Assembly: GCF_000714545.1 (NCBI RefSeq)
Contig: NZ_AUNB01000025.1
Coordinates: 1-45,413, forward strand
Direction: 5' to 3'
Source of the DNA: Thioclava indica
GTDB taxonomy: Bacteria; Pseudomonadota; Alphaproteobacteria; Rhodobacterales; Rhodobacteraceae
DNA: 45,413 nucleotides
A program made the position numbers and the translations under genes. Positions 30,761-39,304 of this stretch are shown in pieces (within the stretch, counting starts at the first letter, position 1; every line of letters begins with the position of its first letter). A model generated the notes under the pieces. The model was given only the letters and a program-made list of their open reading frames with translations. It was not told the origin of the DNA and searched no databases.

Positions 30761-31924
30761 CTATTCCACGAGGTCACGCATCACCGCGATCAAGTCGGAT
30801 TTGCCTTCGAACCCGATGCCCGGAAGCTCTGGCATGATGATATGGCCGTCTTCGACTTTCACGCCGTCGGGGAACCCGCCATAGGGCTGGAACAAGTCTG
30901 GGTAGCTCTCATTGCCGCCGAGGCTGAGCCCGGCCGCGATGTTTAGCGACATCTGGTGCCCGCCATGGGGAATGCAGCGCGACGGCGACCAGCCAAGCTG
31001 GTCCAGCATGTCGAGCGTGCGTAGATATTCTACCAGACCGTAAGACAAGGCGCAGTCGAATTGCAGCCAGTCACGGTCGGGGCGCATCCCGCCATAGCGG
31101 ATCAGGTTGCGCGCGTCTTGATGCGAGAACAGGTTCTCTCCAGTCGCCATGGAGCCCGGATAGAATTCGGCCATCGCAGCTTGCAGCTGGTAGTCCAGCG
31201 GATCTCCGATTTCCTCGTACCAGAACAAAGGATACTGTCGCAGCATCTTGGCATAGGCGAGCGCGGTTTCCAGATCGAAACGGCCATTGGCATCGACCGC
31301 AAGTTGCGCCTCATCCCGGATTTCCGCTAACACAGCCTCGATCCGGCGCTGGTCCTCGTCGATCGAAGCGCCACCAATTTTCATCTTCACGACGGTGTAA
31401 CCGCGCTCCAGATAGCCACGCATTTCATTGCGCAGAGCGGAATTGTCTTTGCCGGGATAGTAGTAGCCACCCGCGGCATAGACAAAGACACGCGGATTAG
31501 CCTCGACGCCCTTGCGTTCGGCCAGCATACGGAAGAGTGGCTTTTCTTCGATCTTCGAGATCGCGTCCCATACGGCCATGTCGATGGTGCCAACGGCAAC
31601 CGAGCGCTCTCCGTGACCGCCGGGTTTTTCATTCTGCATTATCGCAGCCCAGATTTTGTGAGCATCGAGGTTGTCGCCCGCGTCGTTCATTAGTGACGCA
31701 GGGTCGGCTTCGAGGATGCGGTCGCGGAATCGTTCCCGGATCAACCCCCCCTGGCCGTAGCGTCCGTTCGAGTTGAAGCCGTAGCCGACCACTCGGCGAC
31801 CGTCCTTTACCACGTCGGTCACCACAGCCACCAAGCTGGCGGTCATCTTGCTGAAATCGATATATGCATTCCTGATAGGCGAGGAAATCGGCTTGGTGAC
31901 CTCACAAATGTCCACGATGCGCAT
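30761..31924 (-). CDS. tarD: D(-)-tartrate dehydratase (enolase superfamily)
   Basis: A 387-residue protein that I recognise as TarD, the enolase-superfamily enzyme converting D-tartrate to oxaloacetate and water. Seen here are RIVDICEVTKPISSPIRNAYIDF at the start, the catalytic KxK as VVKMKIGG, metal ligands in LAVDANGRF, WYEEIGDP and ATGENLFS, and the His motif SRCIPHGGHQMS. The ATG at 31924 has AAGGAG seven bases upstream. It lies downstream of a LysR gene in the same direction and beside a full set of genes for other tartrate isomers. Confidence 0.95.
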   Translation of the reverse strand: MRIVDICEVTKPISSPIRNAYIDFSKMTASLVAVVTDVVKDGRRVVGYGFNSNGRYGQGGLIRERFRDRILEADPASLMNDAGDNLDAHKIWAAIMQNEKPGGHGERSVAVGTIDMAVWDAISKIEEKPLFRMLAERKGVEANPRVFVYAAGGYYYPGKDNSALRNEMRGYLERGYTVVKMKIGGASIDEDQRRIEAVLAEIRDEAQLAVDANGRFDLETALAYAKMLRQYPLFWYEEIGDPLDYQLQAAMAEFYPGSMATGENLFSHQDARNLIRYGGMRPDRDWLQFDCALSYGLVEYLRTLDMLDQLGWSPSRCIPHGGHQMSLNIAAGLSLGGNESYPDLFQPYGGFPDGVKVEDGHIIMPELPGIGFEGKSDLIAVMRDLVE

Positions 31925-32048
31925 TTCCGTGCTCCTTTCCCGTGGGGGTGAATGGTCCGAAGACTTTACCCAGACATGAATAGGAGAGCTGCAGGGAGCA
32001 GTTCCAATGCCGATTGGCACTGAATTCATGCGCGTTCTGCATGAATTA

Positions 32049-32948
32049 TCAAGTATCCTGACTGACCACCTTCAGCCAGAATGCCTCGCAATGGGCCGAC
32101 AGCCGGGAGCGCGGGCGGTAGATGACCAATTGCACGGGAACATCAAGCGAGGGGTCACCAGCGCGGACCAGAGTGCCGCGCGCCATCTCCTGTTCGGCGA
32201 GGGAGAGGGGAAGGAAGGCAACGCCTTGGCCTTCTTTCGCCATCTCAAGATTGGTCGACGCAAGCACAGAATTCATTTTGGTTTCGATGCCGCGACGCCC
32301 GTCCCCGATACCATGCGCCTCGAGGATTGCATGTAGGCCGGATGCGCTGGAATAAGCTATGAACGGAATTTGCGAAGCTGCGCTCCCGAGACGCCACAGG
32401 GGGCGACCGCTTTCATCGGGGGCGCAAAGCGGCACAAGTCGATCGCTGCCGATTGGATGAAACCGGAACTGCTTTTCCGGTAGATCTTCAGCAATGTTGG
32501 GTTTTTTATGGCAGATGAAGAAACTCACCTCGCCATTCTGTAAAAGCCGCACGCCTTGTCGATGCGTATCGGAGACCATGTTGAGGGCGCCGATCTGGGA
32601 GGGCCCGCCGACCTGCATCAGCCATTTCGGAACGAAGGTGTAGGACAGTGCGTGGGTAGCAGCGAGGTTCAGGGTCCGTTGCGCGAGCCCTGCGGCCTCC
32701 AGCGCCTCGAGCCGGGCCTCCGAGAGCATCCTGACGATAGCCTCCGCCCGCGGCTGGAACGCTCTTCCGGCCGCAGTCAGTGTGACCTGCCGCGTCGTGC
32801 GCTGGATGAGTGGCGTCTGAATCGCGGCCTCAAGTTGTTTGATGCGGCGGCTGAACGCGGGCTGGGTCATTTTGCGGTTCTCGGCGGCGCGGGAAAAATT
32901 CAATTCGCGCACCAGTTCCAGAAAATCATCGAACAGCGTCGTATCCAT
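32049..32948 (-). CDS. LysR-family regulator next to tarD
   Basis: A 299-residue LysR protein. The N-terminal HTH is FLELVRELNFSRAAENRKMTQPAFSRRIKQLEAAIQTPLIQR, followed by an effector domain (ALNMVSDTHRQGVRLLQNGEVSFFICH, MAKEGQGVAFLPLSLAEQEMA). It precedes tarD by 124 bases on the same strand and probably regulates D-tartrate use. Its effector is unknown. Confidence 0.88.
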   Translation of the reverse strand: MDTTLFDDFLELVRELNFSRAAENRKMTQPAFSRRIKQLEAAIQTPLIQRTTRQVTLTAAGRAFQPRAEAIVRMLSEARLEALEAAGLAQRTLNLAATHALSYTFVPKWLMQVGGPSQIGALNMVSDTHRQGVRLLQNGEVSFFICHKKPNIAEDLPEKQFRFHPIGSDRLVPLCAPDESGRPLWRLGSAASQIPFIAYSSASGLHAILEAHGIGDGRRGIETKMNSVLASTNLEMAKEGQGVAFLPLSLAEQEMARGTLVRAGDPSLDVPVQLVIYRPRSRLSAHCEAFWLKVVSQDT

Positions 32949-32993
32949 TCTCGCGCCTCCATGCTTAATACATGCATATTCGGCATGAGAAAG

Positions 32994-33932
32994 TTACGCA
33001 ATTTTACTCAGCTCCGACGCGTTGACTTGGAAGGGCGCTTGCGAGTCGGCGGTGCGGATACGCTCCGCCAATAGATCGACGAAAGCCCGCACTTTGGCGG
33101 TCAGGTGGTGGCGCTCGGGATAGATGGCAGCGATGTTCGCGGTTTGGAAGTACTCAGGCAGCACGACGCGAAGGCGACCTTTGCGCACGAGCTCGGCGAT
33201 GTCCCATTCAGAACGCAGCATGATCCCATGACCGTTCAGCATCCATTCGCGTGCTATGTCACCATCATTAGTGCTTAGCCCGCCGCTCACACGTGCTGAA
33301 GGGTTCTTGCCGCCCCGTTCGTCGAAACGCCAGATGTCGTAGATGTCGTGTTCCTGGCGCAGCACGATGCAGCTATGTCGGCGCAGATCCTCCAAGTTTT
33401 CGGGCATCCCGTGTTTTTCGATGTATGCGGGCGAAGCGCACATGAACCGACGATTTCTTTGTAACATCCGTTGTACCAGATTGCTGGTCGGTGGAGTTCC
33501 GAAACGAATGCTCAGATCGAAGCCCTGCTCGATCAGATTCATCGGCGCGTCGGTTACCACCAACTGCACTTCAACATCTGGGTAGGTGTCACAGAACGCG
33601 GAAACTGTTGGGGCAATATACTCCCTGCTGAAACCAAATGTTGCGTTGATCCGAAGCAGGCCGCTCGGCTGCTCGCTCCCGGAACGCAAACTATTTTCGA
33701 GCTCTTCGATTTCTCCCAGAAGACGTATTGCCTTGTTTAGATATGCTTCTCCTTCGCCGGTGAGGCTGACCCGGCGAGTGGTGCGGTTCATCAGCCTGAC
33801 TCCAAGCCGATCTTCCAAACGTGCCAGACGGCGACTCACGGCCGAGGCTGTAATGCCTATTTCACGTGCGGTTTCGACGAAGCTTTCGCGCTGCGCCAAG
33901 AGGACGAAGAACCCGAGGTCGCTCTCACTCAT
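32994..33932 (-). CDS. LysR-family regulator of the tartrate operon (TtuA-like)
   Basis: A 312-residue LysR protein (HTH: FFVLLAQRESFVETAREIGITASAVSRRLARLEDRLGVRLMNR) with the CrgA-like effector domain (LLRINATFGFSREYIAPTVSAF, LRRHSCIVLRQE, GHGIMLRSEWDIAELV). It is transcribed divergently from the tctC-led operon, as ttuA is from ttuB-ttuE in Agrobacterium vitis. It is the best candidate for the activator of that operon. A T-N11-A box lies in the shared promoter region. Confidence 0.88.
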   Translation of the reverse strand: MSESDLGFFVLLAQRESFVETAREIGITASAVSRRLARLEDRLGVRLMNRTTRRVSLTGEGEAYLNKAIRLLGEIEELENSLRSGSEQPSGLLRINATFGFSREYIAPTVSAFCDTYPDVEVQLVVTDAPMNLIEQGFDLSIRFGTPPTSNLVQRMLQRNRRFMCASPAYIEKHGMPENLEDLRRHSCIVLRQEHDIYDIWRFDERGGKNPSARVSGGLSTNDGDIAREWMLNGHGIMLRSEWDIAELVRKGRLRVVLPEYFQTANIAAIYPERHHLTAKVRAFVDLLAERIRTADSQAPFQVNASELSKIA

Positions 33933-33957
33933 TGCTTACCCAGATGCACTAATGATG

Positions 33958-33970
33958 TTCCTATTATGAA
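33958..33970. promoter_or_regulatory. LysR-type box TTC-N7-GAA
   Basis: TTCCTATTATGAA fits the T-N11-A dyad of LysR-regulator sites and lies 26 bases upstream of the divergent LysR gene, in the 221-base region shared with tctC. Confidence 0.45.
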
Positions 33971-34065
33971 ATTAACGATTTTGCAGAATTAGTCTAGCGT
34001 TTCCCTGTCCGCCTGTGGGGAGTTGGCGGATCCTGCTTGCGGCTTGGAGGACGTGATCAGGTGTA

Positions 34066-34106
34066 GGGGAAGCGACTGCGGGCCTAAGCCCGCAGCAAGT
34101 TTCCCC
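34066..34106 (+). promoter_or_regulatory. Large hairpin in the tctC leader
   Basis: CTGCGGGC (34076-34083) and GCCCGCAG (34088-34095) form a perfect stem with a CTAA loop, extended by GGGGAA (34066-34071) against TTCCCC (34101-34106) across small internal loops. It lies 47 bases before the tctC start. A second TTCCCCC further on (34122-34128) could pair with GGGGAA instead, so a leader control switch is possible. Confidence 0.4.
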
Positions 34107-34153
34107 AAAATATCAGTTGCGGTTCCCCCGCAGCGCTTCTTGAGGAGGAAATT

Positions 34154-35107
34154 ATGAAAAGAACACTCGCAGTCATTTTTGCCGGGCTACTTTCCGCGAC
34201 GCCGCTCGCGGCTCAGTCTGTCGACGACTTCCCGAGCAAACCAATGACCTATATCATTCCGTTTAACGCCGGTGGCGAGTCGGACATCTCTGCGCGCTTC
34301 CAGCAGGCTGAGTGGGAAGCTGTCACTGGACAGCAGGTCGTGATCCAATACCAGCCCGGTGCGGGCGGTGCTCAAGCCTGGTCGCAGTTGAACTCATTGC
34401 CCGGCGACGGCTACACGATCATGGGTATCAACATGCCGCACACGGTTCTGCAGCCGCTTGCAGGGTCCGCAGGTTACAAGACCGAGGATCTGACGCCGGT
34501 CAACTATTTCCACTATACACCGAACGCGATCTTCGTGACGAAGGATAGTGAATTCAAGACTCTGGCCGACCTAGTCGACTATGCAAAAGCAAACCCCGGG
34601 CTGGTGACCTTTGCTGGATCGGGTTCGAACTCGGCCAACAATCTAGCGGCGGTGCAGTTCAACGAGCTTGCCGATATCAATACGACTTATGTGCCCTTCT
34701 CGGGCACCGGTCCGTCAATTACGGCAATTCTGGGTGGGCAGACTACGGCCGGCTTCAACTATGCAACCTCGGGCGTAAGCCAGGGCGACGCAATGAGGAT
34801 GCTTGCGGTCGCTTCGGACGAGCGCCTGCCGGCGTTCCCCGATGTGCCTACCTTTAAGGAACTCGGTTACGACATTGTGGGCGGTGCCTATCGCGGGGTG
34901 GCTGTTCCGTCGTTGACGCCTGAGCCCATCCGCCAGAAGATTTCCGACATCGTAACCGAGATCAATCACCGCCCGGATTTCATCGAGAAGATGGAAAGTG
35001 CCGGCTTTGTGCTGACCGATATCGGTTATGATAAGATGGATGACTTCGTGGCTGCGCGGATCAAAGAATATACCGCTGGCGCCAAAGCGCTCGGCATTAT
35101 CAAGTAA
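34154..35107 (+). CDS. tctC: TTT transporter periplasmic binding protein TctC
   Basis: A 317-residue protein. A signal peptide (MKRTLAVIFAGLLSATPLAAQS) is followed by the TctC/Bug fold: FPSKPMTYIIPFNAGGESDISAR, YQPGAGGAQAWSQL, then VTFAGSGSNSANNLAAVQFNEL and YVPFSGTGPSITAILGGQT. It captures the carboxylate, here most likely tartrate. AGGAGG lies seven bases before the ATG. It is the first gene of an operon reaching to the pyruvate kinase and is divergent from the LysR gene. Confidence 0.92.
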   Translation: MKRTLAVIFAGLLSATPLAAQSVDDFPSKPMTYIIPFNAGGESDISARFQQAEWEAVTGQQVVIQYQPGAGGAQAWSQLNSLPGDGYTIMGINMPHTVLQPLAGSAGYKTEDLTPVNYFHYTPNAIFVTKDSEFKTLADLVDYAKANPGLVTFAGSGSNSANNLAAVQFNELADINTTYVPFSGTGPSITAILGGQTTAGFNYATSGVSQGDAMRMLAVASDERLPAFPDVPTFKELGYDIVGGAYRGVAVPSLTPEPIRQKISDIVTEINHRPDFIEKMESAGFVLTDIGYDKMDDFVAARIKEYTAGAKALGIIK

Positions 35108-35119
35108 CGGCGCGCGAAG

Positions 35120-37123
35120 ATGGACATCATCGGCTATCTCGTGGACGCATTGACACCGCTCAATCTTGTCCTCGCGCTTGCGGGCGTGGTGCTAGGGACG
35201 ATAATTGGTGCCCTGCCTGGGCTCTCGGCCACCATGGCGGTCGCGGTGCTTGTCCCCTTCACTTTCACAATGGATCCCGCCGCCGGGCTTATTGCCCTCG
35301 GCGCGATCTACACAGGCGCGATTTATGGCGGCGCCTTTGCCGCCATCCTCGTGAACACTCCGGGCACGCCCTCTGCAATCGCGACAACTTTCGATGGCTT
35401 CCCGATGGCGAAACGAGGCGACGGCGGTCTGGCGATCTCGCTGGCTACTATCTCTTCTGTTGTGGGCGGAATTGTCGGCGCGGTGGCGCTACTCGTGCTT
35501 GCGCCGCCCCTCGCCAAGGTCGCGCTGGCATTTGGTCCAACGGAATATTTCTGGCTCGCGATGTTTGGCCTCACTCTCATCGCGGCGCTTTCGGTCGGCA
35601 ATACTGTCAAGGGCCTTATCGGCGCGTGTCTCGGACTCGTTTTATCGATGATCGGTGTGGCAGTGGTGGGTGGCGACGTCCGCTACACGATGGGGATGCA
35701 ACGATTTCTGGCAGGTATCGACCTGACCTCGGCGATCATCGGGCTCTACTGCGTGCCCGTTATCCTGGATCTTGTGGCCAACGCCGATCCGCATTTGAAG
35801 CCCTCGGAAACGGGCGGGCTGCGCTTTCGCGAAGGCACGCGCATTGCACTGAAGCGTAAGTTCAACGTGATACGCTCTTCCGTCATCGGCACCATAATTG
35901 GTGTTCTGCCGGGAGCCGGCGGGTCGATTGCTGGGCTGGTGTCCTATTCGGAAGCGCGCCGCACGTCGGAAAATCCTGAGAGCTTTGGCAAGGGCAACCC
36001 GGACGGGGTGATCGCCACGGAATCTGCAAACAATGCGACTGTCGGGGGTGGATTTATCCCGACGCTGGTTCTGGGCATTCCTGGTACGCCTCCTGATGCG
36101 ATCATTCTCGGCGCGCTGCTGGTGCAAGGGATCAAGATTGGACCGACCCTGTTCACGACGGACGGCAATATCGTCTACACGTTCATTTGGGGTCTTCTCA
36201 TTGCGACCCTTCTGATGCTGCCCGTCGGTCTGCTGATCGGTCGCTACGCATATTCAACCATCGTCAAGGTACCAAAGGCCGTGCTCGCCCCGACGGTAGC
36301 GCTGCTGACCATAATCGGTTCTTTCGCGATCCACTCGAACGTCGATGATGCCCAACTGATGGTTGGTCTTGGTATCCTCTCTTGGATCTTGAACCGATAT
36401 GGCTTCCAGCCCTCTCCCATCGTGCTGGGGCTGGTTCTCGGGTCGATCGCCGAACAGGGTTTCGTTCAGACCTACCTGATCGGTAATGCCTCAGGGCGCA
36501 TGACGGAAATGTTTTTCATGCGGCCGATCAGCATCGGTATCATCTGTGCGGCGCTATTGACGCTCGGCTTCCCTTTCTGGGCGGACTGGAAGGCAAAGCG
36601 TCGTCGGCAACTCGGGCAAATTGCCGAGCCGATTGCCGATGACGGAACCGAAATCACCCCCGAGCATAAGCAGCGAGACTTGCCTGAAATAGGGTTCGCG
36701 ATCCTCTTCATTATCCTCGGAATTGGGATTTATCTGGGCGCATCCGGCATGTCGGCGCTCGGGTCGGTTTTCCCGAAGACAATCGCGGCCGTGCTGATCG
36801 CCTTTTCAGCCTTGCTTATCGCGATGAATTTGCGTCGCCCCGCTGGCGGATCGTTCAAGCTGGCCAATCTGAATGCCGGGGCGATGCGTCGGATTTCGCT
36901 CGGTGTCGTCCTTCTGGCGTGGGTCTTTCTGATGCCAGTGATCGGCTTTCTCGTCACGAGCATGATTGCCTTTGTCGCGATCATGATCGTCGCGGACTAT
37001 GACCGTCCCCCCGCGAAAACATGGGCAATCTGGATCGTATCCGGCTTGCTGATTTGCACCGGCTTCTGGTGGCTCATGGCAAATGTCCTGCTGCTCCGCA
37101 TGCCCGCCGGGCTTTTGATCTAA
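35120..37123 (+). CDS. Fused TctA-TctB membrane protein
   Basis: A 667-residue protein. Residues 1-500 are TctA (GTIIGALPGLSATMAVAVLVP, GVLPGAGGSIAGLVSYSEARR, GKGNPDGVIATESANNATVGGGF). Residues about 520-667 are a TctB-like four-helix part (LPEIGFAILFIILGIGIYLG, IGFLVTSMIAFVAIMIV). In the first transporter of this window the two are separate genes. A natural fusion gives fixed 1:1 subunits. It follows tctC by 12 bases and should transport tartrate. Confidence 0.93.
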   Translation: MDIIGYLVDALTPLNLVLALAGVVLGTIIGALPGLSATMAVAVLVPFTFTMDPAAGLIALGAIYTGAIYGGAFAAILVNTPGTPSAIATTFDGFPMAKRGDGGLAISLATISSVVGGIVGAVALLVLAPPLAKVALAFGPTEYFWLAMFGLTLIAALSVGNTVKGLIGACLGLVLSMIGVAVVGGDVRYTMGMQRFLAGIDLTSAIIGLYCVPVILDLVANADPHLKPSETGGLRFREGTRIALKRKFNVIRSSVIGTIIGVLPGAGGSIAGLVSYSEARRTSENPESFGKGNPDGVIATESANNATVGGGFIPTLVLGIPGTPPDAIILGALLVQGIKIGPTLFTTDGNIVYTFIWGLLIATLLMLPVGLLIGRYAYSTIVKVPKAVLAPTVALLTIIGSFAIHSNVDDAQLMVGLGILSWILNRYGFQPSPIVLGLVLGSIAEQGFVQTYLIGNASGRMTEMFFMRPISIGIICAALLTLGFPFWADWKAKRRRQLGQIAEPIADDGTEITPEHKQRDLPEIGFAILFIILGIGIYLGASGMSALGSVFPKTIAAVLIAFSALLIAMNLRRPAGGSFKLANLNAGAMRRISLGVVLLAWVFLMPVIGFLVTSMIAFVAIMIVADYDRPPAKTWAIWIVSGLLICTGFWWLMANVLLLRMPAGLLI

Positions 37124-37136
37124 ACTGGAGAAACTT

Positions 37137-38219
37137 ATGAGTAAACGTAATCACAAGATCGCCGCCATCGGCGGCGACGGAATCGGTGTGGAAGTTGTCG
37201 ACGCCTGTCTCGAGGTCCTGCACGCTCTGGCGGACAAGGACGGCGGCTTCAGCTTTGCCGTCGAAAATTTCGACTGGTCGACCGAACGCTACAAGCGCAC
37301 CGGGGAATTCATGCCCGCAGATGGCGCGGACCAGCTGCGCGCCTTCGATGCCATCCTGTTCGGTGCGGTTGGCGCGCCGGATGTGCCTGACCACCTGACG
37401 CTATGGGGGTTGCGCCTCTCGATCTGCCAGCCCCTCGACCAATATGCCAACGTGCGGCCTACCCGGGTGCTGCCCGGCATCCAGTCCCCCCTGCGCCACG
37501 TCAACGATGGTGAGCTCGACTGGGTGATTGTCCGCGAGAACTCGGAAGGCGAATATGCGGGGCAGGGCGGACGCTCGCACCCCGGCCTGCCGCTGGAGGT
37601 GGCGACGGATGTCTCGATCTTTACCCGCGCGGGGATCGAGCGGATCATGCGCTTTGCCTTCAAGTTGGCACAGTCGCGGCCTCGCAAGCTCTTGACCGTG
37701 GTGACCAAGTCGAATGCCCAGCGGCACGGCATGGTGCTCTGGGACCAGATCGCCGCCGAAGTGGCAAAAGAATTCCCCGATGTCACCTGGGACAAGATGC
37801 TGGTCGACGCAATGACCGTGCGCATGACAATGGACCCGGCGTCTCTGGACACGATCGTCGCCACCAACCTGCACGCCGACATCCTGTCGGACCTTGCGGC
37901 GGGGCTCTCGGGCTCCATCGGCGTCGCGCCTACGGCGAACCTCAACCCCGAGCGCGAGGCGCCCTCCATGTTTGAACCAATCCACGGCTCGGCTTTCGAT
38001 ATCACCGGCAAGGGCACCGCCAACCCGGTGGCGACTTTCTGGACTGCCGCGATGATGTTGGAACACCTAGACGAGAAACCCGCCGCCGACAGGTTGATGT
38101 CCGCCATCGAGACCATCACCGCGAACCCGGACCTGCACACGCCCGATCTGGGCGGTAACGCCACCACCCGTATGGTCACCGATGCCGTCATTGAGGCCGT
38201 GCGCGGCCGCAACGACTGA
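37137..38219 (+). CDS. ttuC: Tartrate dehydrogenase/decarboxylase (first copy)
   Basis: A 360-residue protein of the isocitrate/isopropylmalate dehydrogenase family. It starts KIAAIGGDGIGVEVV and contains VRENSEGEYAGQGGR, the Lys region TVVTKSNAQRHGMVLWD, ATNLHADILSDLAAGLSGSIGVAPTANL and FEPIHGSAFDITGKG. In the tartrate branch these enzymes oxidise L- or meso-tartrate with NAD and Mn2+ or form D-glycerate. It differs from the next gene in the KSN loop, so the two copies may act on different isomers. Confidence 0.88.
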   Translation: MSKRNHKIAAIGGDGIGVEVVDACLEVLHALADKDGGFSFAVENFDWSTERYKRTGEFMPADGADQLRAFDAILFGAVGAPDVPDHLTLWGLRLSICQPLDQYANVRPTRVLPGIQSPLRHVNDGELDWVIVRENSEGEYAGQGGRSHPGLPLEVATDVSIFTRAGIERIMRFAFKLAQSRPRKLLTVVTKSNAQRHGMVLWDQIAAEVAKEFPDVTWDKMLVDAMTVRMTMDPASLDTIVATNLHADILSDLAAGLSGSIGVAPTANLNPEREAPSMFEPIHGSAFDITGKGTANPVATFWTAAMMLEHLDEKPAADRLMSAIETITANPDLHTPDLGGNATTRMVTDAVIEAVRGRND

Positions 38220-38230
38220 GAGGCAGAGAT

Positions 38231-39304
38231 ATGGAAAGTAACCATCTGAACATCGCGGTCATCCCCGGCGACGGGATTGGCAAGGAAGTGATCCCGGAGG
38301 GGCTGCGCGTGATGGAGGCTGTCGCCAAGCGGCACAGCATCGACATGCGGTTTGACGATTTCGACTTCTCGTCCTGCGACTATTACCTCAAGCACGGCCA
38401 GATGATGCCCGACGACTGGAAGGACCGGATTGGCGGCCATGACGCGCTGTTTTTCGGCGCCGTCGGCTGGCCCGGAACTGTGCCGGATCATATCTCGCTC
38501 TGGGGCTCGCTGATCCAGTTCCGCCGGCAGTTCGACCAGTATATCAGCCTGCGCCCCGCGCGGCTGATGCCGGGCGTGCCCAGCCCATTGGCGGGGCGCA
38601 AGCCCGGCGACATCGACATGTGGATCGTGCGCGAGAATACCGAAGGTGAATATTCTTCGATCGGCGGCAAGATGTTCCCGGACACGCCGCGCGAGGTTGT
38701 GATGCAGGAAACGGTGATGAGCCGGATCGGCGTGGACCGGGTTCTCAAATACGCTTTCGATCTGGCAGCAAAACGCCCGCGCGCCAAGTTGACCTCGGCC
38801 ACGAAATCTAACGGTATCTCGATCACTATGCCCTATTGGGACGAACGGGTTGCCGAGATGGCCAAGGCCTATCCTGGCGTGAGCGTCGACAAGTATCACA
38901 TCGACATCCTGACCGCGCATTTCGTTCTCAACCCCGACAAGTTCGACGTGGTCGTGGCGTCGAACCTGTTCGGCGACATCCTGTCCGATCTCGGCCCGGC
39001 CTGCACGGGCACTATCGGCATTGCGCCTTCGGCCAACATCAACCCCGAGCGGGATTTCCCCTCTCTGTTCGAACCGGTGCATGGCTCGGCGCCGGATATT
39101 GCCGGGCAGGGCATCGCCAACCCGATTGGCCAGATCTGGGCGGGGGCGATGATGCTGGATCACCTCGGTCATGCCGAGGCCGCAGCGGATGTGGTTTCCG
39201 CTATCGAGCGTGTTTTGGCAGAGCCTGCCTTGCGCACCCGCGATCTTGGCGGACCGGCGGACACCGTGACTTGTGGCAAGGCGGTAGCCGATGCAATCGG
39301 CTGA
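38231..39304 (+). CDS. ttuC: Tartrate dehydrogenase/decarboxylase (second copy)
   Basis: A 357-residue paralogue with the same family signatures: IAVIPGDGIGKEVIPEG, VRENTEGEYSSIGGK, LTSATKSNGISITMPYWDERV, NLFGDILSDLGPACTGTIGIAPSANINPER, PVHGSAPDIAGQG. The KSNGISITMPYWD segment is typical of well-known tartrate dehydrogenases. Its end overlaps the next gene by 14 bases, so translation is coupled. The D-glycerate it can produce feeds the kinase next door. Confidence 0.92.
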   Translation: MESNHLNIAVIPGDGIGKEVIPEGLRVMEAVAKRHSIDMRFDDFDFSSCDYYLKHGQMMPDDWKDRIGGHDALFFGAVGWPGTVPDHISLWGSLIQFRRQFDQYISLRPARLMPGVPSPLAGRKPGDIDMWIVRENTEGEYSSIGGKMFPDTPREVVMQETVMSRIGVDRVLKYAFDLAAKRPRAKLTSATKSNGISITMPYWDERVAEMAKAYPGVSVDKYHIDILTAHFVLNPDKFDVVVASNLFGDILSDLGPACTGTIGIAPSANINPERDFPSLFEPVHGSAPDIAGQGIANPIGQIWAGAMMLDHLGHAEAAADVVSAIERVLAEPALRTRDLGGPADTVTCGKAVADAIG

